Assembly (NCBI RefSeq): GCF_009939195.1
Contig: NZ_JAACKC010000001.1
Span: forward strand, 551,665-615,664
From: Acinetobacter kanungonis
GTDB taxonomy: Bacteria > Pseudomonadota > Gammaproteobacteria > Pseudomonadales > Moraxellaceae
Direction: 5' to 3'
DNA length: 64,000 nucleotides
Positions 9,738-19,322 of this stretch are shown piece after piece. Below the pieces are notes generated by a model. The model worked only from the letters and a program-made list of their open reading frames with translations. It was not told the DNA's origin and ran no database searches. Both the position numbers and the translations under genes were made by a program. Positions within the stretch are counted from its first letter, which is position 1, and each line of letters opens with the position of its first letter.

Positions 9738-10406
9738 TTATAGACCTGCAAATGGATTACCACTGCTGTTCGAATTACTCGAACTGGTATTATTTTTTGC
9801 GATGGTCGGTGTTGATTTTGTTTTATTGGATGGAGGATTGGCTTTAGGCTTACTCTTCGTTTTTGAAGTAGAAACTTTTGTTGTTTTTACCTTGCTAGAT
9901 TTGGTCGAGCTTTGATTTTTTTCTGCGGTATTTAGCGCAGTTTCTAATAAAACAGAAGCTGGTTTAGCAGAGTCAATGCTACGAATTAATTCATTCGCTG
10001 CTGGATAGGTAATATCCGAACTTAAATAACGCATTTCCTTAGAACGCATCTGTTTTAAGGCGTCATTTGCCATTCCTGTTGCAGCTAAAAACTTAACATC
10101 CGTCAGCGTATTACTTTGAACTTTCTCTGCTTCAAGTTGCTGCACAATGGTTAACGCTTTTTCGTTACGACCTAACTGTTGAAAACGCTGAGCTGCTTGA
10201 ACTAAATAACCATTTTTATTATCTGCATTTTTTTTGTCACAGATTTGGCTATATGTTTTTAATAGCACTGAGTCAGTTTCACCCGAAACTAATGGGTTTT
10301 TCTTAATACAGCTTCTAGATATATCCACTTCTGAAGTACTAGCGAATGCACTTATAGATACACAGCACAGTGATAAACATGCAGATATCAAAATATTAGT
10401 TTTCAA
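9738..10406 (-). CDS. Exported protein at the head of the T6SS structural operon, AsaA-like
   Basis: A 222-residue protein with a clear Sec signal peptide (residues 1-23, cleavage after a SAFA motif). The mature part is helical with several Ala-rich repeats resembling TPR-like helices (about 60-125). It ends in a 60-residue Lys/Ser/Thr/Asn-rich low-complexity tail. It is the first gene of the minus-strand arm, 24 bases before tssB. A periplasmic accessory protein, AsaA, is known from Acinetobacter T6SS loci and is reported to affect TssM. Position and export fit, but I did not verify homology, so the name is only suggested. Confidence 0.75.
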   Translation of the reverse strand: MKTNILISACLSLCCVSISAFASTSEVDISRSCIKKNPLVSGETDSVLLKTYSQICDKKNADNKNGYLVQAAQRFQQLGRNEKALTIVQQLEAEKVQSNTLTDVKFLAATGMANDALKQMRSKEMRYLSSDITYPAANELIRSIDSAKPASVLLETALNTAEKNQSSTKSSKVKTTKVSTSKTKSKPKANPPSNKTKSTPTIAKNNTSSSNSNSSGNPFAGL

Positions 10407-10760
10407 AACAACCTCTATTTATAAAGTATTTGTCTAAAGTTTTAACCATTAAAATTGGTTTTTACTTTATGTATTTTTAAAGTAGGCAGATTTAACTAAA
10501 AAATAACCGCACAAGTCAAGACAAATTTCGTCACCTTGTGACATCCCGCACATTTAAATAACACTTTTTTTCTTAAATTTTATGGTATAAGATGCGCACG
10601 ACTTTATACCAATTAATTAAAAACATAATTTTTCATGCTAAAAGTTATGATTTTTTGACTAAGAACGCTTGATTATTACTTTATTATTAATGAGTTATTA
10701 CCTATAAAATCTTGTATTAAAGTAAGCATTTATTCTTAGTCTCAAAAGCTGAGATCCATA
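10407..10760. promoter_or_regulatory. Divergent T6SS promoter region with inverted repeats
   Basis: These 354 AT-rich bases must drive both T6SS arms. Three symmetric elements are visible. GTCAC-N3-GTGAC is at 10530-10542. TGGTATAA-N13-TTATACCA, a perfect 8-base repeat, is at 10583-10611. CATAATTTTT and AAAAGTTATG, with one mismatch, are at 10624-10649. A TTGACT at 10655-10660 could be a -35 box for tssH, but the facing -10 is weak. No coding sequence is evident. Confidence 0.6.
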
Positions 10761-13427
10761 ATGAATAATTTAAAAGTTTTAATTACAAAATTGTCTAATC
10801 CTGTGCGTGAGGCACTTGAAAAGGCAGCAAATTTCTGTGTTTCTCAACAGAATTTTGAAATAGAAATTGAACATTTATTTTCAGAAATTGTTAAACAACA
10901 TTCAAATAATGATCTCAAAATATTATTAGAAAAATATAAAATTTCAGAACCCGATTTAATCCGCGATTTATCACACAGTATTGCGCAATTACCCAAAGGA
11001 AATACCCGTACTCCCATCTTTGCCCTTTCGATTGTGCGATTGTTTGAACAGGCATGGTTGGTCGCTTCTGCCGAACAAATCCCCGTGATTCGCAGTAGCC
11101 ATCTCTTGGTTGCATTATTAACTGCACCTGATTTATTTCAAATTGCCAGTCGCGCTTCCACCCTACTGGAAAGTGTTCCAATCGACACCATGAAACACCA
11201 ATTTTTGCAGATCTGTCGGGATAGCATTGAATCGGATCAGGCAAAACAAGCAGATACAGCATCAGCAGCTACACCCGTGGCAACCCCACCTGTGCGTAGC
11301 CCAACGCCTGCATTGGATCAATACACCATTAACTTGACTCAAAAAGCACAAAAAGGCGAGATTGATCCTGTAATTGGACGTGAGCATGAAATCCGCCTCA
11401 TGCTGGATATTCTAATGCGTCGTCGACAAAACAACCCTATTTTAACGGGTGAACCTGGGGTTGGAAAAACGGCAGTTGTGGAAGGCTTAGCCTTAAAAAT
11501 TGTCCAAAACGATGTGCCTGAAGCCTTAAAAAATGTGCAACTGCATACCCTCGATATGGGTCTATTACAAGCTGGTGCCAGTGTAAAAGGCGAGTTCGAA
11601 AATCGACTCAAACAAATTATTCAAGAAGTACAAGCTTCTAGCCAAGCCATTATTCTGTTTATTGATGAAGCGCATAGTTTGATTGGTGCTGGCGGTCAGG
11701 CAGGACAAAATGATGCGGCCAACTTACTTAAACCCGCTTTGGCACGGGGTGAACTCCGCACCATTGCAGCAACCACGTGGGCGGAATACAAACAGTATTT
11801 TGAAAAAGATGCCGCATTAAGTCGTCGCTTTCAAGTGATTAAGGTTGAAGAACCGAGCGAAGCCGTTGCAATTGATATGTTACGCGCGATGGTTCCAGTC
11901 ATGTCGAACCATTTCCAACTGCACATTGACGATGAAGCCATTGTAACCGCGGTACATGCTTCACACCGTTATATTACGGGACGTCAACTGCCCGACAAAG
12001 CCATTAGTGTACTGGATACTGCCGCGGCACGTGTTGCCTTGACCCAGAATGCGCAACCTGTTGCTTTAGATCAAGGCCAAGCGCAATTACATAACTTAAG
12101 GCTTGAACTTTATCTTCTGGAAAATGAGCAACGTTGTCATCCTGTTCATCAAGAACGTATCCAGACCATTCAACAATCGATTCAGTCTGTTGAACATGAC
12201 ATCCAAATCATTCAACAAAAATGGCAACAGGAATTGTCACTGGTACAGCAAATTCAAGCTTTGCAACAATCCGAAGATCAAGAAACTCAGCCCACTATCA
12301 CAGAACTGCGTCATGAATTGAGTCAGCTTCAAGGACAAAATCCATTGGTGTTTGATCGAGTCAACGCCCAGATCATTCATGAAATTATTTCAGACTGGAC
12401 AGGTATTCCTGTGGGCAATATGGTCAGCGATGAAATTAAACAAATTTTAAGCTTAGAAACCAAACTCGAACAGCGTGTTATGGGACAAACCTATGCCTTA
12501 AATCAATTGGTTCAAGGCATCAAAACCTCTAAAGCCAAATTAGAAGACCCGAACAAACCACAAGGTGTCTTTTTACTGGTTGGACCAAGTGGTGTTGGTA
12601 AAACTGAAACCGCGTTGGCTTTGGCAGATGAATTGTATGGTGGAGAATCACACCTGATCACCATCAACATGTCTGAATACCAAGAAGCACATACCGTTTC
12701 ATCTTTAAAAGGGGCTCCTCCTGGTTATGTAGGCTATGGTCAAGGCGGAGTATTAACCGAAGCAGTACGCCGCAACCCTTACAGCGTTGTATTACTTGAT
12801 GAAATTGAAAAAGCGCATAGTGATGTGCAAGAACTGTTCTATCAAGTCTTTGATAAAGGCACACTGGAAGATGGTGAAGGTCGTCTCATCGATTTCAAAA
12901 ACACCACCATTTTGCTGACCTCAAACACAGGCTCTAGCGCCATTATGCAAGCCTGTTTAAATCAGCCTGTAGAGCAATGGCCTTCTGCAGAAGAGTTATT
13001 GAATCAGCTCAAACCAAGTTTATATCAACAATTCAAACCTGCCTTTTTAGGTCGCATGCGGATTGTGCCGTACTTCCCTTTACATGATGATCTGCTGATT
13101 CAAATTATTGAGCACAAACTCTCGAAAGTCATTCAGCGTCTACAACAGCAATACCAAACACAAGTGCAATATAGCGAAGATGTGCCTGAGTTATTGCTGA
13201 GTCGTTGTACCGAAGTCGATAGTGGTGCCAGAAATGTTGATCATATTTTAAATGCAACAATTCTGCCTGCTTTGGCAACCGAAATTTTGCTGGCATTAAG
13301 CGAACAAAAATTGCCACAACAGATCTGGATTGATGTGAAAGATGATGAGTTTGTGTATGTGCTCGACCCACAAAACAAAACGTCTAAGAAGAAAAATCTT
13401 AAAAAATCTAAATTAGAACCAATGTAA
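10761..13427 (+). CDS. tssH: T6SS sheath-recycling AAA+ ATPase TssH (ClpV)
   Basis: TssH/ClpV is a Hsp100 unfoldase that disassembles contracted TssB-TssC sheath for reuse. The 888-residue protein has a Clp N-domain (about 1-150), a Pro/Thr linker (about 160-185), a first AAA+ domain with GEPGVGKT near residue 230 and FIDEAHSL downstream, a coiled-coil insertion (about 430-540), and a second AAA+ domain with [10 protein letters not shown] near 608 and the YVGYGQGG pore-loop stretch. The C-terminus ends in a Lys-rich tail. It is the first gene of the plus-strand arm, 24 bases before tssA. The pairing with T6SS genes separates it from general ClpB. Confidence 0.97.
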   Translation: MNNLKVLITKLSNPVREALEKAANFCVSQQNFEIEIEHLFSEIVKQHSNNDLKILLEKYKISEPDLIRDLSHSIAQLPKGNTRTPIFALSIVRLFEQAWLVASAEQIPVIRSSHLLVALLTAPDLFQIASRASTLLESVPIDTMKHQFLQICRDSIESDQAKQADTASAATPVATPPVRSPTPALDQYTINLTQKAQKGEIDPVIGREHEIRLMLDILMRRRQNNPILTGEPGVGKTAVVEGLALKIVQNDVPEALKNVQLHTLDMGLLQAGASVKGEFENRLKQIIQEVQASSQAIILFIDEAHSLIGAGGQAGQNDAANLLKPALARGELRTIAATTWAEYKQYFEKDAALSRRFQVIKVEEPSEAVAIDMLRAMVPVMSNHFQLHIDDEAIVTAVHASHRYITGRQLPDKAISVLDTAAARVALTQNAQPVALDQGQAQLHNLRLELYLLENEQRCHPVHQERIQTIQQSIQSVEHDIQIIQQKWQQELSLVQQIQALQQSEDQETQPTITELRHELSQLQGQNPLVFDRVNAQIIHEIISDWTGIPVGNMVSDEIKQILSLETKLEQRVMGQTYALNQLVQGIKTSKAKLEDPNKPQGVFLLVGPSGVGKTETALALADELYGGESHLITINMSEYQEAHTVSSLKGAPPGYVGYGQGGVLTEAVRRNPYSVVLLDEIEKAHSDVQELFYQVFDKGTLEDGEGRLIDFKNTTILLTSNTGSSAIMQACLNQPVEQWPSAEELLNQLKPSLYQQFKPAFLGRMRIVPYFPLHDDLLIQIIEHKLSKVIQRLQQQYQTQVQYSEDVPELLLSRCTEVDSGARNVDHILNATILPALATEILLALSEQKLPQQIWIDVKDDEFVYVLDPQNKTSKKKNLKKSKLEPM

Positions 13428-13451
13428 GCCTCAATCAGATTATTAAACGCC

Positions 13452-14570
13452 ATGCATTTTACATTAGACACTTTACTTGAACCGATTGCAGGTTCTCGCG
13501 CATGTGGAGAAGACTTGTCCTTTTCCAATGAGTTTCATGCCATTAAGAAAGCCCGTACAGAAGACGATCCTTTACTGGCGCTTGGGGATTGGGTGACTGA
13601 ACCCAAACAAGCCGATTGGTATTTTGTGGCAGAACAAAGCAGCATCTTACTGGCAAATAAATCCAAAGATATTCGCCTTCTGACTTGGTTATCTGAAGCT
13701 TGGGCACATTTAGAGGGCTTTCAAGGCATTGCGAATGGATTGGAACTGTCCTATCGCCTGTTAGAACAATACTGGCTCAAGTTACATCCAGAAATTGAAG
13801 AAGATGATTTAGACCAGCGTTTAGGTTTACTAAAAGGCTTGGTCAATCAGCTTCCCGTTTTAATTCGAAAAACACCTTTAATTGAAACCGCTCCTGCTTA
13901 TTGTTTAATGGATTATGAAAATTTCCTGTATCAACACAATCAGCAACGCAAGCAGGCTGAAGATGAAGACTTAAGCTCAAGTTCGCAACAACTTGAACAA
14001 TTTGATGCTGCTCTTGCAGGCAGTTCCAAAAGTGTTCAGCAACAAAACTATCAAAATTTTGAACTGATTTTGTCGCACTGGGAGAGTCTGAAACAGGTTC
14101 TTGACCAGTTAATGCAATTAGAAGCACCAAGCTTTGCTCAGATTGATTCCCAACTTGAAGACATCCATAAATCTTTAAAAAAAATTTATAAAACGGAAAT
14201 GTTTCAGTCTAGTCAGCACAGCACTTCCCTGATGACTCCACAAAGCAGCAATACAGGTGTAGTACCAGCCGACCATACACATGCCATGACTACTCTCCCG
14301 ATGCAACAGCAGCAAGGTTTTCAACCCTCTGCACAGAACCACTTACAAAACCGTGAGCACGCCATTCAGGTCTTGCAGGAAATTGCGGATTATTTCCAAA
14401 CCCATGAGCCACACAGCCCTGTGAGTTATATGCTGCAAAAAACCGTGAAATGGAGCCAAATGCCTTTGCATGAATGGCTGGCACAAGTGATTAAAAATGA
14501 AAACCCGCTCGAATCTGTACAAGAATTATTGGGCATTTCACCAACAAATAATGAAACAAGTAACTGGTAA
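13452..14570 (+). CDS. tssA: T6SS cap/assembly protein TssA (ImpA family)
   Basis: TssA-family proteins guide or stabilise tube-sheath assembly at the baseplate or distal end. The 372-residue protein has an ImpA N-terminal domain (about 8-125) with AGSRACGEDL, DWYFVAEQSS and LLTWLSEAWAHLEGFQG stretches. A Gln-rich variable middle (about 150-300) follows, then a C-terminal helical part with EIADYFQTHEPHSPVSYML (about 318-336), a common TssA ending that suggests a short-type member. It is 24 bases after tssH and five before tssK. Confidence 0.93.
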   Translation: MHFTLDTLLEPIAGSRACGEDLSFSNEFHAIKKARTEDDPLLALGDWVTEPKQADWYFVAEQSSILLANKSKDIRLLTWLSEAWAHLEGFQGIANGLELSYRLLEQYWLKLHPEIEEDDLDQRLGLLKGLVNQLPVLIRKTPLIETAPAYCLMDYENFLYQHNQQRKQAEDEDLSSSSQQLEQFDAALAGSSKSVQQQNYQNFELILSHWESLKQVLDQLMQLEAPSFAQIDSQLEDIHKSLKKIYKTEMFQSSQHSTSLMTPQSSNTGVVPADHTHAMTTLPMQQQQGFQPSAQNHLQNREHAIQVLQEIADYFQTHEPHSPVSYMLQKTVKWSQMPLHEWLAQVIKNENPLESVQELLGISPTNNETSNW

Positions 14571-14575
14571 TTTGC

Positions 14576-15940
14576 ATGTTTAAAGCAGAAAAAATTCTTT
14601 GGGGTGAAGGACTGTTTTTACGTCCGCAACACTTTCAGCTACAAGACCGTTATCATGAGCAGCATTTAAACCATACCATTCGCTCGACCATTCCCTTTGC
14701 GTATGGAATACAAAAAATTCAATTTGATGAAAGTCAGCTACACCTGAACGTGTTGGCTTTGGCATCAATTGAAATGCTATGGCAAGATGGTGAAATCTAT
14801 GCTGCACCTGCACAAGATCTGTTGCCTGAACCGATTTTACTGGACCAGTTAAATTTACGTGGTGAAATGCAGATCTACTTGGCAATGCCAATCGTGCAAG
14901 CCAATAAAAAGAATGTTGCCTACGAGTCAGATGCTCAATCCAGCCGTTACCATTGTTATTTAAATCAAACCCATGACTTGTTTACCGATGCATCGCCTGC
15001 GGAAATTTCACTATTGCAACGTCGTGCCGAATTTAAACTTTTAGAGCCACATCAAACTCCAGCACATGAAATGGATGGTTTTCTGTATTTAGCTGTAGGA
15101 CGAATTAAGCGACAAAGTTCAGGGCAATTTGAACTTGATCATAAATTTATTCCCCCTATCTTGCATATTGAATCCAGCGTGACTTTATATACTCAGCTGA
15201 AACGTACTCTGAATGTGATACGCGCCAAGATTAAAACCATCCAAACCAATAATCGCGAAAATGAACAAAAGCTGATTGAATTCCGTTCTGGGGATATTGT
15301 GTCTTTTTGGCTGGTCAATGCCCTCAACACGGCTTACTCCAGCTTGAATCATATTTACCAGCATCCACAAATTCATCCTGAACGATTGTTCTGCGAATTG
15401 CTACGGCTTACAGGTTCATTACTGACTTTTTCATCGGCACATGAGGTCGATCAACTGCCCCAGTATCAGCACCACCAACTGCAACAGAGTTTTAACAACT
15501 TAGACCAGATTTTGCGGGATTTGTTAGACACTATTATTTCAAACCGCTACATCAGTATTAGCCTGAAAGAAACCCGCCCTTCTTATTGGGTTGGTAGTCT
15601 GGAAACAGACAAGATTACCCGCGACACCCGTCTCTATGTGTGTGTATCTAGCAGCATGATGCAAACACACGAGCTGATTCAGATTGTTCCATTACGTTTT
15701 AAAGTGGGGAGTACGGTCGATGTTGAACAACGTGTGGTTGCTGCCCTGCCTGCCATTCCACTGCATCATTTAATTCAAGTTCCAACTGCAATTCCTGTGC
15801 GCTCAGGGGTGAGTTATTTCGAAGTAGAGCCGCATCATGAGCTGTACCAAAACATGCTGGATGCTGAAAGCATTTGTATTTACGTGCCTTCAGGCTTCCA
15901 AGACATCAGCATTGAATTAATTGCCGTCATGAATGCTTAA
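14576..15940 (+). CDS. tssK: T6SS baseplate protein TssK
   Basis: TssK trimers link the baseplate to the membrane complex through TssL and TssM. The 454-residue length and the start with ILWGEGLFLRPQHFQLQDRY (residues 7-26) are diagnostic. Later EVDQLPQYQHHQL and the C-terminal FEVEPHHELYQN and YVPSGFQDISIELIAV stretches also match the family. It lies five bases after tssA and 12 before tssL. Confidence 0.97.
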   Translation: MFKAEKILWGEGLFLRPQHFQLQDRYHEQHLNHTIRSTIPFAYGIQKIQFDESQLHLNVLALASIEMLWQDGEIYAAPAQDLLPEPILLDQLNLRGEMQIYLAMPIVQANKKNVAYESDAQSSRYHCYLNQTHDLFTDASPAEISLLQRRAEFKLLEPHQTPAHEMDGFLYLAVGRIKRQSSGQFELDHKFIPPILHIESSVTLYTQLKRTLNVIRAKIKTIQTNNRENEQKLIEFRSGDIVSFWLVNALNTAYSSLNHIYQHPQIHPERLFCELLRLTGSLLTFSSAHEVDQLPQYQHHQLQQSFNNLDQILRDLLDTIISNRYISISLKETRPSYWVGSLETDKITRDTRLYVCVSSSMMQTHELIQIVPLRFKVGSTVDVEQRVVAALPAIPLHHLIQVPTAIPVRSGVSYFEVEPHHELYQNMLDAESICIYVPSGFQDISIELIAVMNA

Positions 15941-15952
15941 GGAACAATCGTT

Positions 15953-16756
15953 ATGAATTCAACAACTAAAGCACCTTCTCTATTTGATGACGGTCAAATT
16001 GGTAGCAGCGCACTGCCCACTGCACCAGCCACAGTTCAGCACAGCTCGACATTGACCGATCTGCTGTATGACGGTTTTTATGTGGTGTTTTTAATTCGCA
16101 ATCAATATGTCCCGAGCAATCCCGCCCAGTTTCGTGAGAAGGTGCTGGATTTGTTGCATCGCTTTGAACAGCAAGCCCGTAAATTACATTTTTCTGCAGA
16201 TGACATCCATGATGCGAAATATGCCTATTGCGCCTTGCTGGATGAAACCATTGTGACCCAACAAGACGATGCATTCTTTAACCTGCAAAATGTCTGGCTG
16301 ATTAATCCTTTGCAATTGAGTTTATTTGGTTCACAACTGGCAGGTTATCAGTTTTTTGAAATTTTGGAGCAATTGCGCAGCAAAGGCAAAGACCGTCTAG
16401 CATCACTGGAAGTGTTCCATTACTGCATGCTATTGGGCTTTCAAGGCAAATATCGCATTGAATCGATTGAAAGTTTAAACCATTTAGTTTCCCGTGTCGG
16501 AGATGAAATTGATTACCTAAAAGGTAAAAAAGCTGCATTCTCGCCTTTTTCAGCCTTACCCGATCAAATTAAAAATATCATCCATCGCGAATTACCCTTT
16601 GTCTGGATCATTTTGTTCTTATTGATTTTTAGCCTTCTGGCTTTTGCAGGTTTAAGATACTCGCTGAGTCAACACACGCAAAACTCCCTTGCACCATTTA
16701 ACAATGTGATTACTACGCCAACTGAACAGGCGAATATCACTATTTATTTACCATAA
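15953..16756 (+). CDS. tssL: T6SS inner-membrane protein TssL (DotU family)
   Basis: TssL is the C-tail-anchored inner-membrane protein that pairs with TssM and contacts TssK. The 267-residue protein has a helical cytoplasmic domain with the family's KYAYCALLDETIVTQ stretch (about residues 84-98) and a single C-terminal membrane helix (about 213-237) followed by a short periplasmic tail. There is no OmpA-like peptidoglycan-binding extension, so this is the short form. Confidence 0.96.
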   Translation: MNSTTKAPSLFDDGQIGSSALPTAPATVQHSSTLTDLLYDGFYVVFLIRNQYVPSNPAQFREKVLDLLHRFEQQARKLHFSADDIHDAKYAYCALLDETIVTQQDDAFFNLQNVWLINPLQLSLFGSQLAGYQFFEILEQLRSKGKDRLASLEVFHYCMLLGFQGKYRIESIESLNHLVSRVGDEIDYLKGKKAAFSPFSALPDQIKNIIHRELPFVWIILFLLIFSLLAFAGLRYSLSQHTQNSLAPFNNVITTPTEQANITIYLP

Positions 16757-16770
16757 ATGGTGGCGGATTT

Positions 16771-17364
16771 ATGGCACAAGACAAGCAAAACTCCATACGT
16801 ATTTTAAAAGCATCGCCATCTCCAGCTCCAAAGCGTTCAAGCCTGTACCTTATTGCAGGTTTTGTCGGTGGCATTCTTTTAAGTGGCGGCTTATTTGTTT
16901 TTTTTATTTATGCTCAAGATGTACAACCATCAACGGCATCAACAACGCAGAGTGAAACTAGAGAGGCCGATACGCCATCTGTTGCTTCTGAAATAAAGCC
17001 TACAGGCAATCCGAATACGCTCACTGAAGCTGAAGATGTTGATTATCCCAATCAGTTGAATGATCAAGAAATGTCAGCCCTGTTCAAGCATCCTGTAAAC
17101 GGGGTCAATACCCTGAATGCACCAGCACCAAACAGCTCACCTTTTGCCAATCTCGCTCAGGGGCAAGAAACGAACCCCATCAGTAAAGAAGTCGTGATTG
17201 AGAGGAAAATTCACAAACCTCAAGCAGTGACCCCAGCAGTCAAACCTTTGCCTCAGGGCGTCGTCAAACCTGCTCTTTTAGATCAGCTGGATAAAGAAAT
17301 TGAATTAGCCCAGCCGCAAATGCAAGCCACTCATCCATCTTCTCCAGCAGTGCATTCGAACTAA
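16771..17364 (+). CDS. Single-helix membrane protein of unknown function between tssL and tagX
   Basis: A 197-residue protein not assignable to a core Tss family. A basic N-terminus precedes one membrane helix (about residues 24-48). A periplasmic region follows that is rich in Pro, Thr, Ser, Gln and Ala, with no recognisable fold or OmpA/SPOR motif. It lies 14 bases after tssL and one base before tagX, so it is surely in the operon. The topology suits a periplasm-spanning linker near the peptidoglycan, possibly working with TagX; that is inference. It may correspond to one of the Acinetobacter asa genes. Confidence 0.8.
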   Translation: MAQDKQNSIRILKASPSPAPKRSSLYLIAGFVGGILLSGGLFVFFIYAQDVQPSTASTTQSETREADTPSVASEIKPTGNPNTLTEAEDVDYPNQLNDQEMSALFKHPVNGVNTLNAPAPNSSPFANLAQGQETNPISKEVVIERKIHKPQAVTPAVKPLPQGVVKPALLDQLDKEIELAQPQMQATHPSSPAVHSN

Positions 17365-17365
17365 A

Positions 17366-18334
17366 ATGATCATTTTTATTGGCTGTAGTTTTTTGGCGCT
17401 GGTGATTGGCTTGAGCCTATTGATGTCTTATGAGCTTAGGCTGCGAACCCTCAATTATGTACGGCTGATTTTACCCAGCAGTAAGCAGAAGCTGGGGCAT
17501 GCACGTCATTTTGCCCAAGAAATGGGATATGCCGCTTCGGCTGAACAGACTCAAACCCATTGGCATTTGCAACAATGGTGGATTCTGATTGCAGGATTTT
17601 TCCTGTTGGGCAGTATTGTATTGTTTGCCTTTACGCGACCTATTGATCCCACCAAAGTTGAAGCCAATTATCTGGAACAGGTCGACCCGCAAATTTATGC
17701 GCTGTTAAATGGTGAAATGCTGACGCCTCCGCCAGAAGTGGATGAACAGTTGGTCGATGCCGCTATTGTTGAAGCCATGCAAATGGAACAACAGTATCAG
17801 GCACAGAACAACAGTGTGACTGCTCAACCTTTCTCTTTGGAACGGGAGAGCACCTTTGAACAAAGTCATGGGCATTTTGATACTTCGCTGATTGACCGTA
17901 AATGGGATCGTATGAACCCGCGCTATAAGCAACGCTTGTTGATGGTCTTTAAGATTATGAAAGAACGTCATAACTATGAGCTGGTTTTACTGGAAGGTTA
18001 CCGTAGCCCTGCGCGTCAAAATATGCTGTCTGGTAACAAGAACACCACCCGTGCCAAGGCGTTTCAGAGCTATCACCAATTTGGTCTGGCCGCAGATGTG
18101 GCCTTTAAACGGGATGGCAAAGTCGTGATTTCAGAACGTGACCCTTGGGCTTGGAAAGGCTATCAACTGTATGGTGAAGTTGCCGAATCAGTAGGTTTAA
18201 CGTGGGGTGGACGCTGGAAGTCTATACATGATTATGGTCATACCGAGTACCGTATGCCGGGGTTGAAGAAAACAGCAGAAATGGCAGAAAAACTGACCAC
18301 CGAAGGACAACTTTTAGCGCAAGAGTTGAATTAA
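17366..18334 (+). CDS. tagX: T6SS-associated peptidoglycan endopeptidase TagX (VanY/M15 type)
   Basis: TagX is known in Acinetobacter as a peptidoglycan L,D-endopeptidase needed to let the T6SS cross the cell wall. The 322-residue protein has an N-terminal membrane helix (about residues 1-20), a second hydrophobic segment (about 72-90) and a C-terminal M15/VanY-type domain (about 175-310). Visible zinc-site motifs are LEGYRSPARQN (about 209-219), SYHQFGLAADVAF (His and Asp ligands, about 233-245) and the C-terminal HDYGHTEYRMP with the last His ligand. It is the last gene of the plus arm and ends 62 bases before a strong terminator. Confidence 0.93.
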   Translation: MIIFIGCSFLALVIGLSLLMSYELRLRTLNYVRLILPSSKQKLGHARHFAQEMGYAASAEQTQTHWHLQQWWILIAGFFLLGSIVLFAFTRPIDPTKVEANYLEQVDPQIYALLNGEMLTPPPEVDEQLVDAAIVEAMQMEQQYQAQNNSVTAQPFSLERESTFEQSHGHFDTSLIDRKWDRMNPRYKQRLLMVFKIMKERHNYELVLLEGYRSPARQNMLSGNKNTTRAKAFQSYHQFGLAADVAFKRDGKVVISERDPWAWKGYQLYGEVAESVGLTWGGRWKSIHDYGHTEYRMPGLKKTAEMAEKLTTEGQLLAQELN

Positions 18335-18396
18335 TCAATCGCTCAATTAGGATGACTACACATCAAATCACATCGTTCTAAAATATAGATGACAAC

Positions 18397-18426
18397 AAAA
18401 AGCCCTATTGAGTAATAGGGCTTTTT
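18397..18426. terminator. Strong bidirectional terminator after tagX
   Basis: A perfect 13-base stem, AAAAAGCCCTATT (18397-18409) and AATAGGGCTTTTT (18414-18426), has a GAGT loop. It serves tagX on the plus strand and the first zinc-ribbon gene on the minus strand. A related copy lies near 18917. Confidence 0.92.
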
Positions 18427-18469
18427 CCAAAACAGGGTTGTCTGTTTTGGCATTGTTACTTAAACACTT

Positions 18470-18604
18470 TTATTTTTTAAATTGAGTGCAAGCGCATTTG
18501 GTACACGGGGGTAAACGATCAGTACCAATTTCTAAGTAGACGCGACGTCCGCATTGAACACAAAAATAGAAACCTGTTCCAGGTTGTTCGCCAGCAGTTA
18601 CCAT
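18470..18604 (-). CDS. 44-residue zinc-ribbon protein, copy 1
   Basis: A very small intact gene with an ATG at 18604 preceded by AAGGAG at good spacing (18612-18617 on the other strand). The protein reads as a single zinc ribbon: GFYFCVQCGR (residues 11-20) and LPPCTKCAC (31-39) supply two Cys-x-x-Cys knuckles about 16 residues apart. The LPPC-x-KC ending resembles the C-terminal ribbon of the DUF1451 (YbeL) family, but here the ribbon stands alone. It ends before the tagX terminator, which also works in its direction. Function is unknown; metal or nucleic-acid binding is inferred. A paralogue lies 500 bases upstream. Confidence 0.85.
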   Translation of the reverse strand: MVTAGEQPGTGFYFCVQCGRRVYLEIGTDRLPPCTKCACTQFKK

Positions 18605-18982
18605 TTTGGTTCTCCTTATGTTCTTTTAGAAATGGTATCCCTAGTATAACGCGCTTATGCTGAATGTCTATTGGTCATTTCAAAAAATAATGGTGTCATA
18701 AGTGTAAGAAATGATGTATTCAAAAAATTGGTGAACCAACTAAAATTTAATCATTAAAGTGAATATTTGATTACCTTATAAACCTAAATAATGCTTTAGA
18801 TCTCATATACCCTATTCTCTAAGTGTATTGATGATGAACACTCGCTCTAAGTTTCACATACAGTTGAGCGATTCAATCTGTTTTTTACGCTCTTAAATGC
18901 TTTTCTTCATGCAAATAAAAAGCCCTATCGAGTGTGACAGGGCTTAATTCAAAACAGCAGATAACTGCTTGGTGTTTGCGGC
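18605..18982. other. Spacer between the two zinc-ribbon genes
   Basis: It contains a promoter-like TATACT at 18643-18648 (minus strand) for copy 1, and an imperfect terminator for copy 2: AGCCCTaTC (about 18917-18927) pairs with GtgACAGGGCT (about 18933-18944), with a T-run on the minus strand. Nothing coding was seen in the rest. Confidence 0.6.
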
Positions 18983-19126
18983 TTAGGCATTCTTACTATT
19001 GAATTGATTGCCAAGGCATTTGGTACACGGGGGTAAACGATCAGTACCAATTTCTAAATAGGTGCGGTGTCCGCATTGAATACAAAAATAGAAGCCTGTT
19101 CCAGGTTTTTCGCCAGCAGTAACCAT
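18983..19126 (-). CDS. 47-residue zinc-ribbon protein, copy 2
   Basis: This paralogue of the 18470 gene is identical or nearly so through the first 38 residues. It starts MVTAGEKPGTGFYFC and has the two Cys pairs FCIQCG (residues 14-19) and PPCTKC (32-37). It differs after the second pair (LGNQFNSKNA). The ATG at 19126 follows a GGAG at about 8 bases. A TATACT-like -10 (19162-19167) sits at a similar place to that of copy 1. Each copy is monocistronic with its own terminator. Selection to keep both is suggested by the conserved Cys residues; function unknown. Confidence 0.85.
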   Translation of the reverse strand: MVTAGEKPGTGFYFCIQCGHRTYLEIGTDRLPPCTKCLGNQFNSKNA

Positions 19127-19322
19127 TTTTGTTCTCCATGTGTTTTAAAAATGGTGAACAGAGTATAGACAAGCTTTTGAGATTGTAGAGTCTATTTTGT
19201 GACCGCAGGGGTCATGGCAAAATTGTAAAATATTTAATGAATGCTTTTCTATTTGGCAAGAGTTTAAGCATACATATAAAAAGTCATCTAATATTATTAA
19301 TACCCATTTTATTTTAAAAAAT

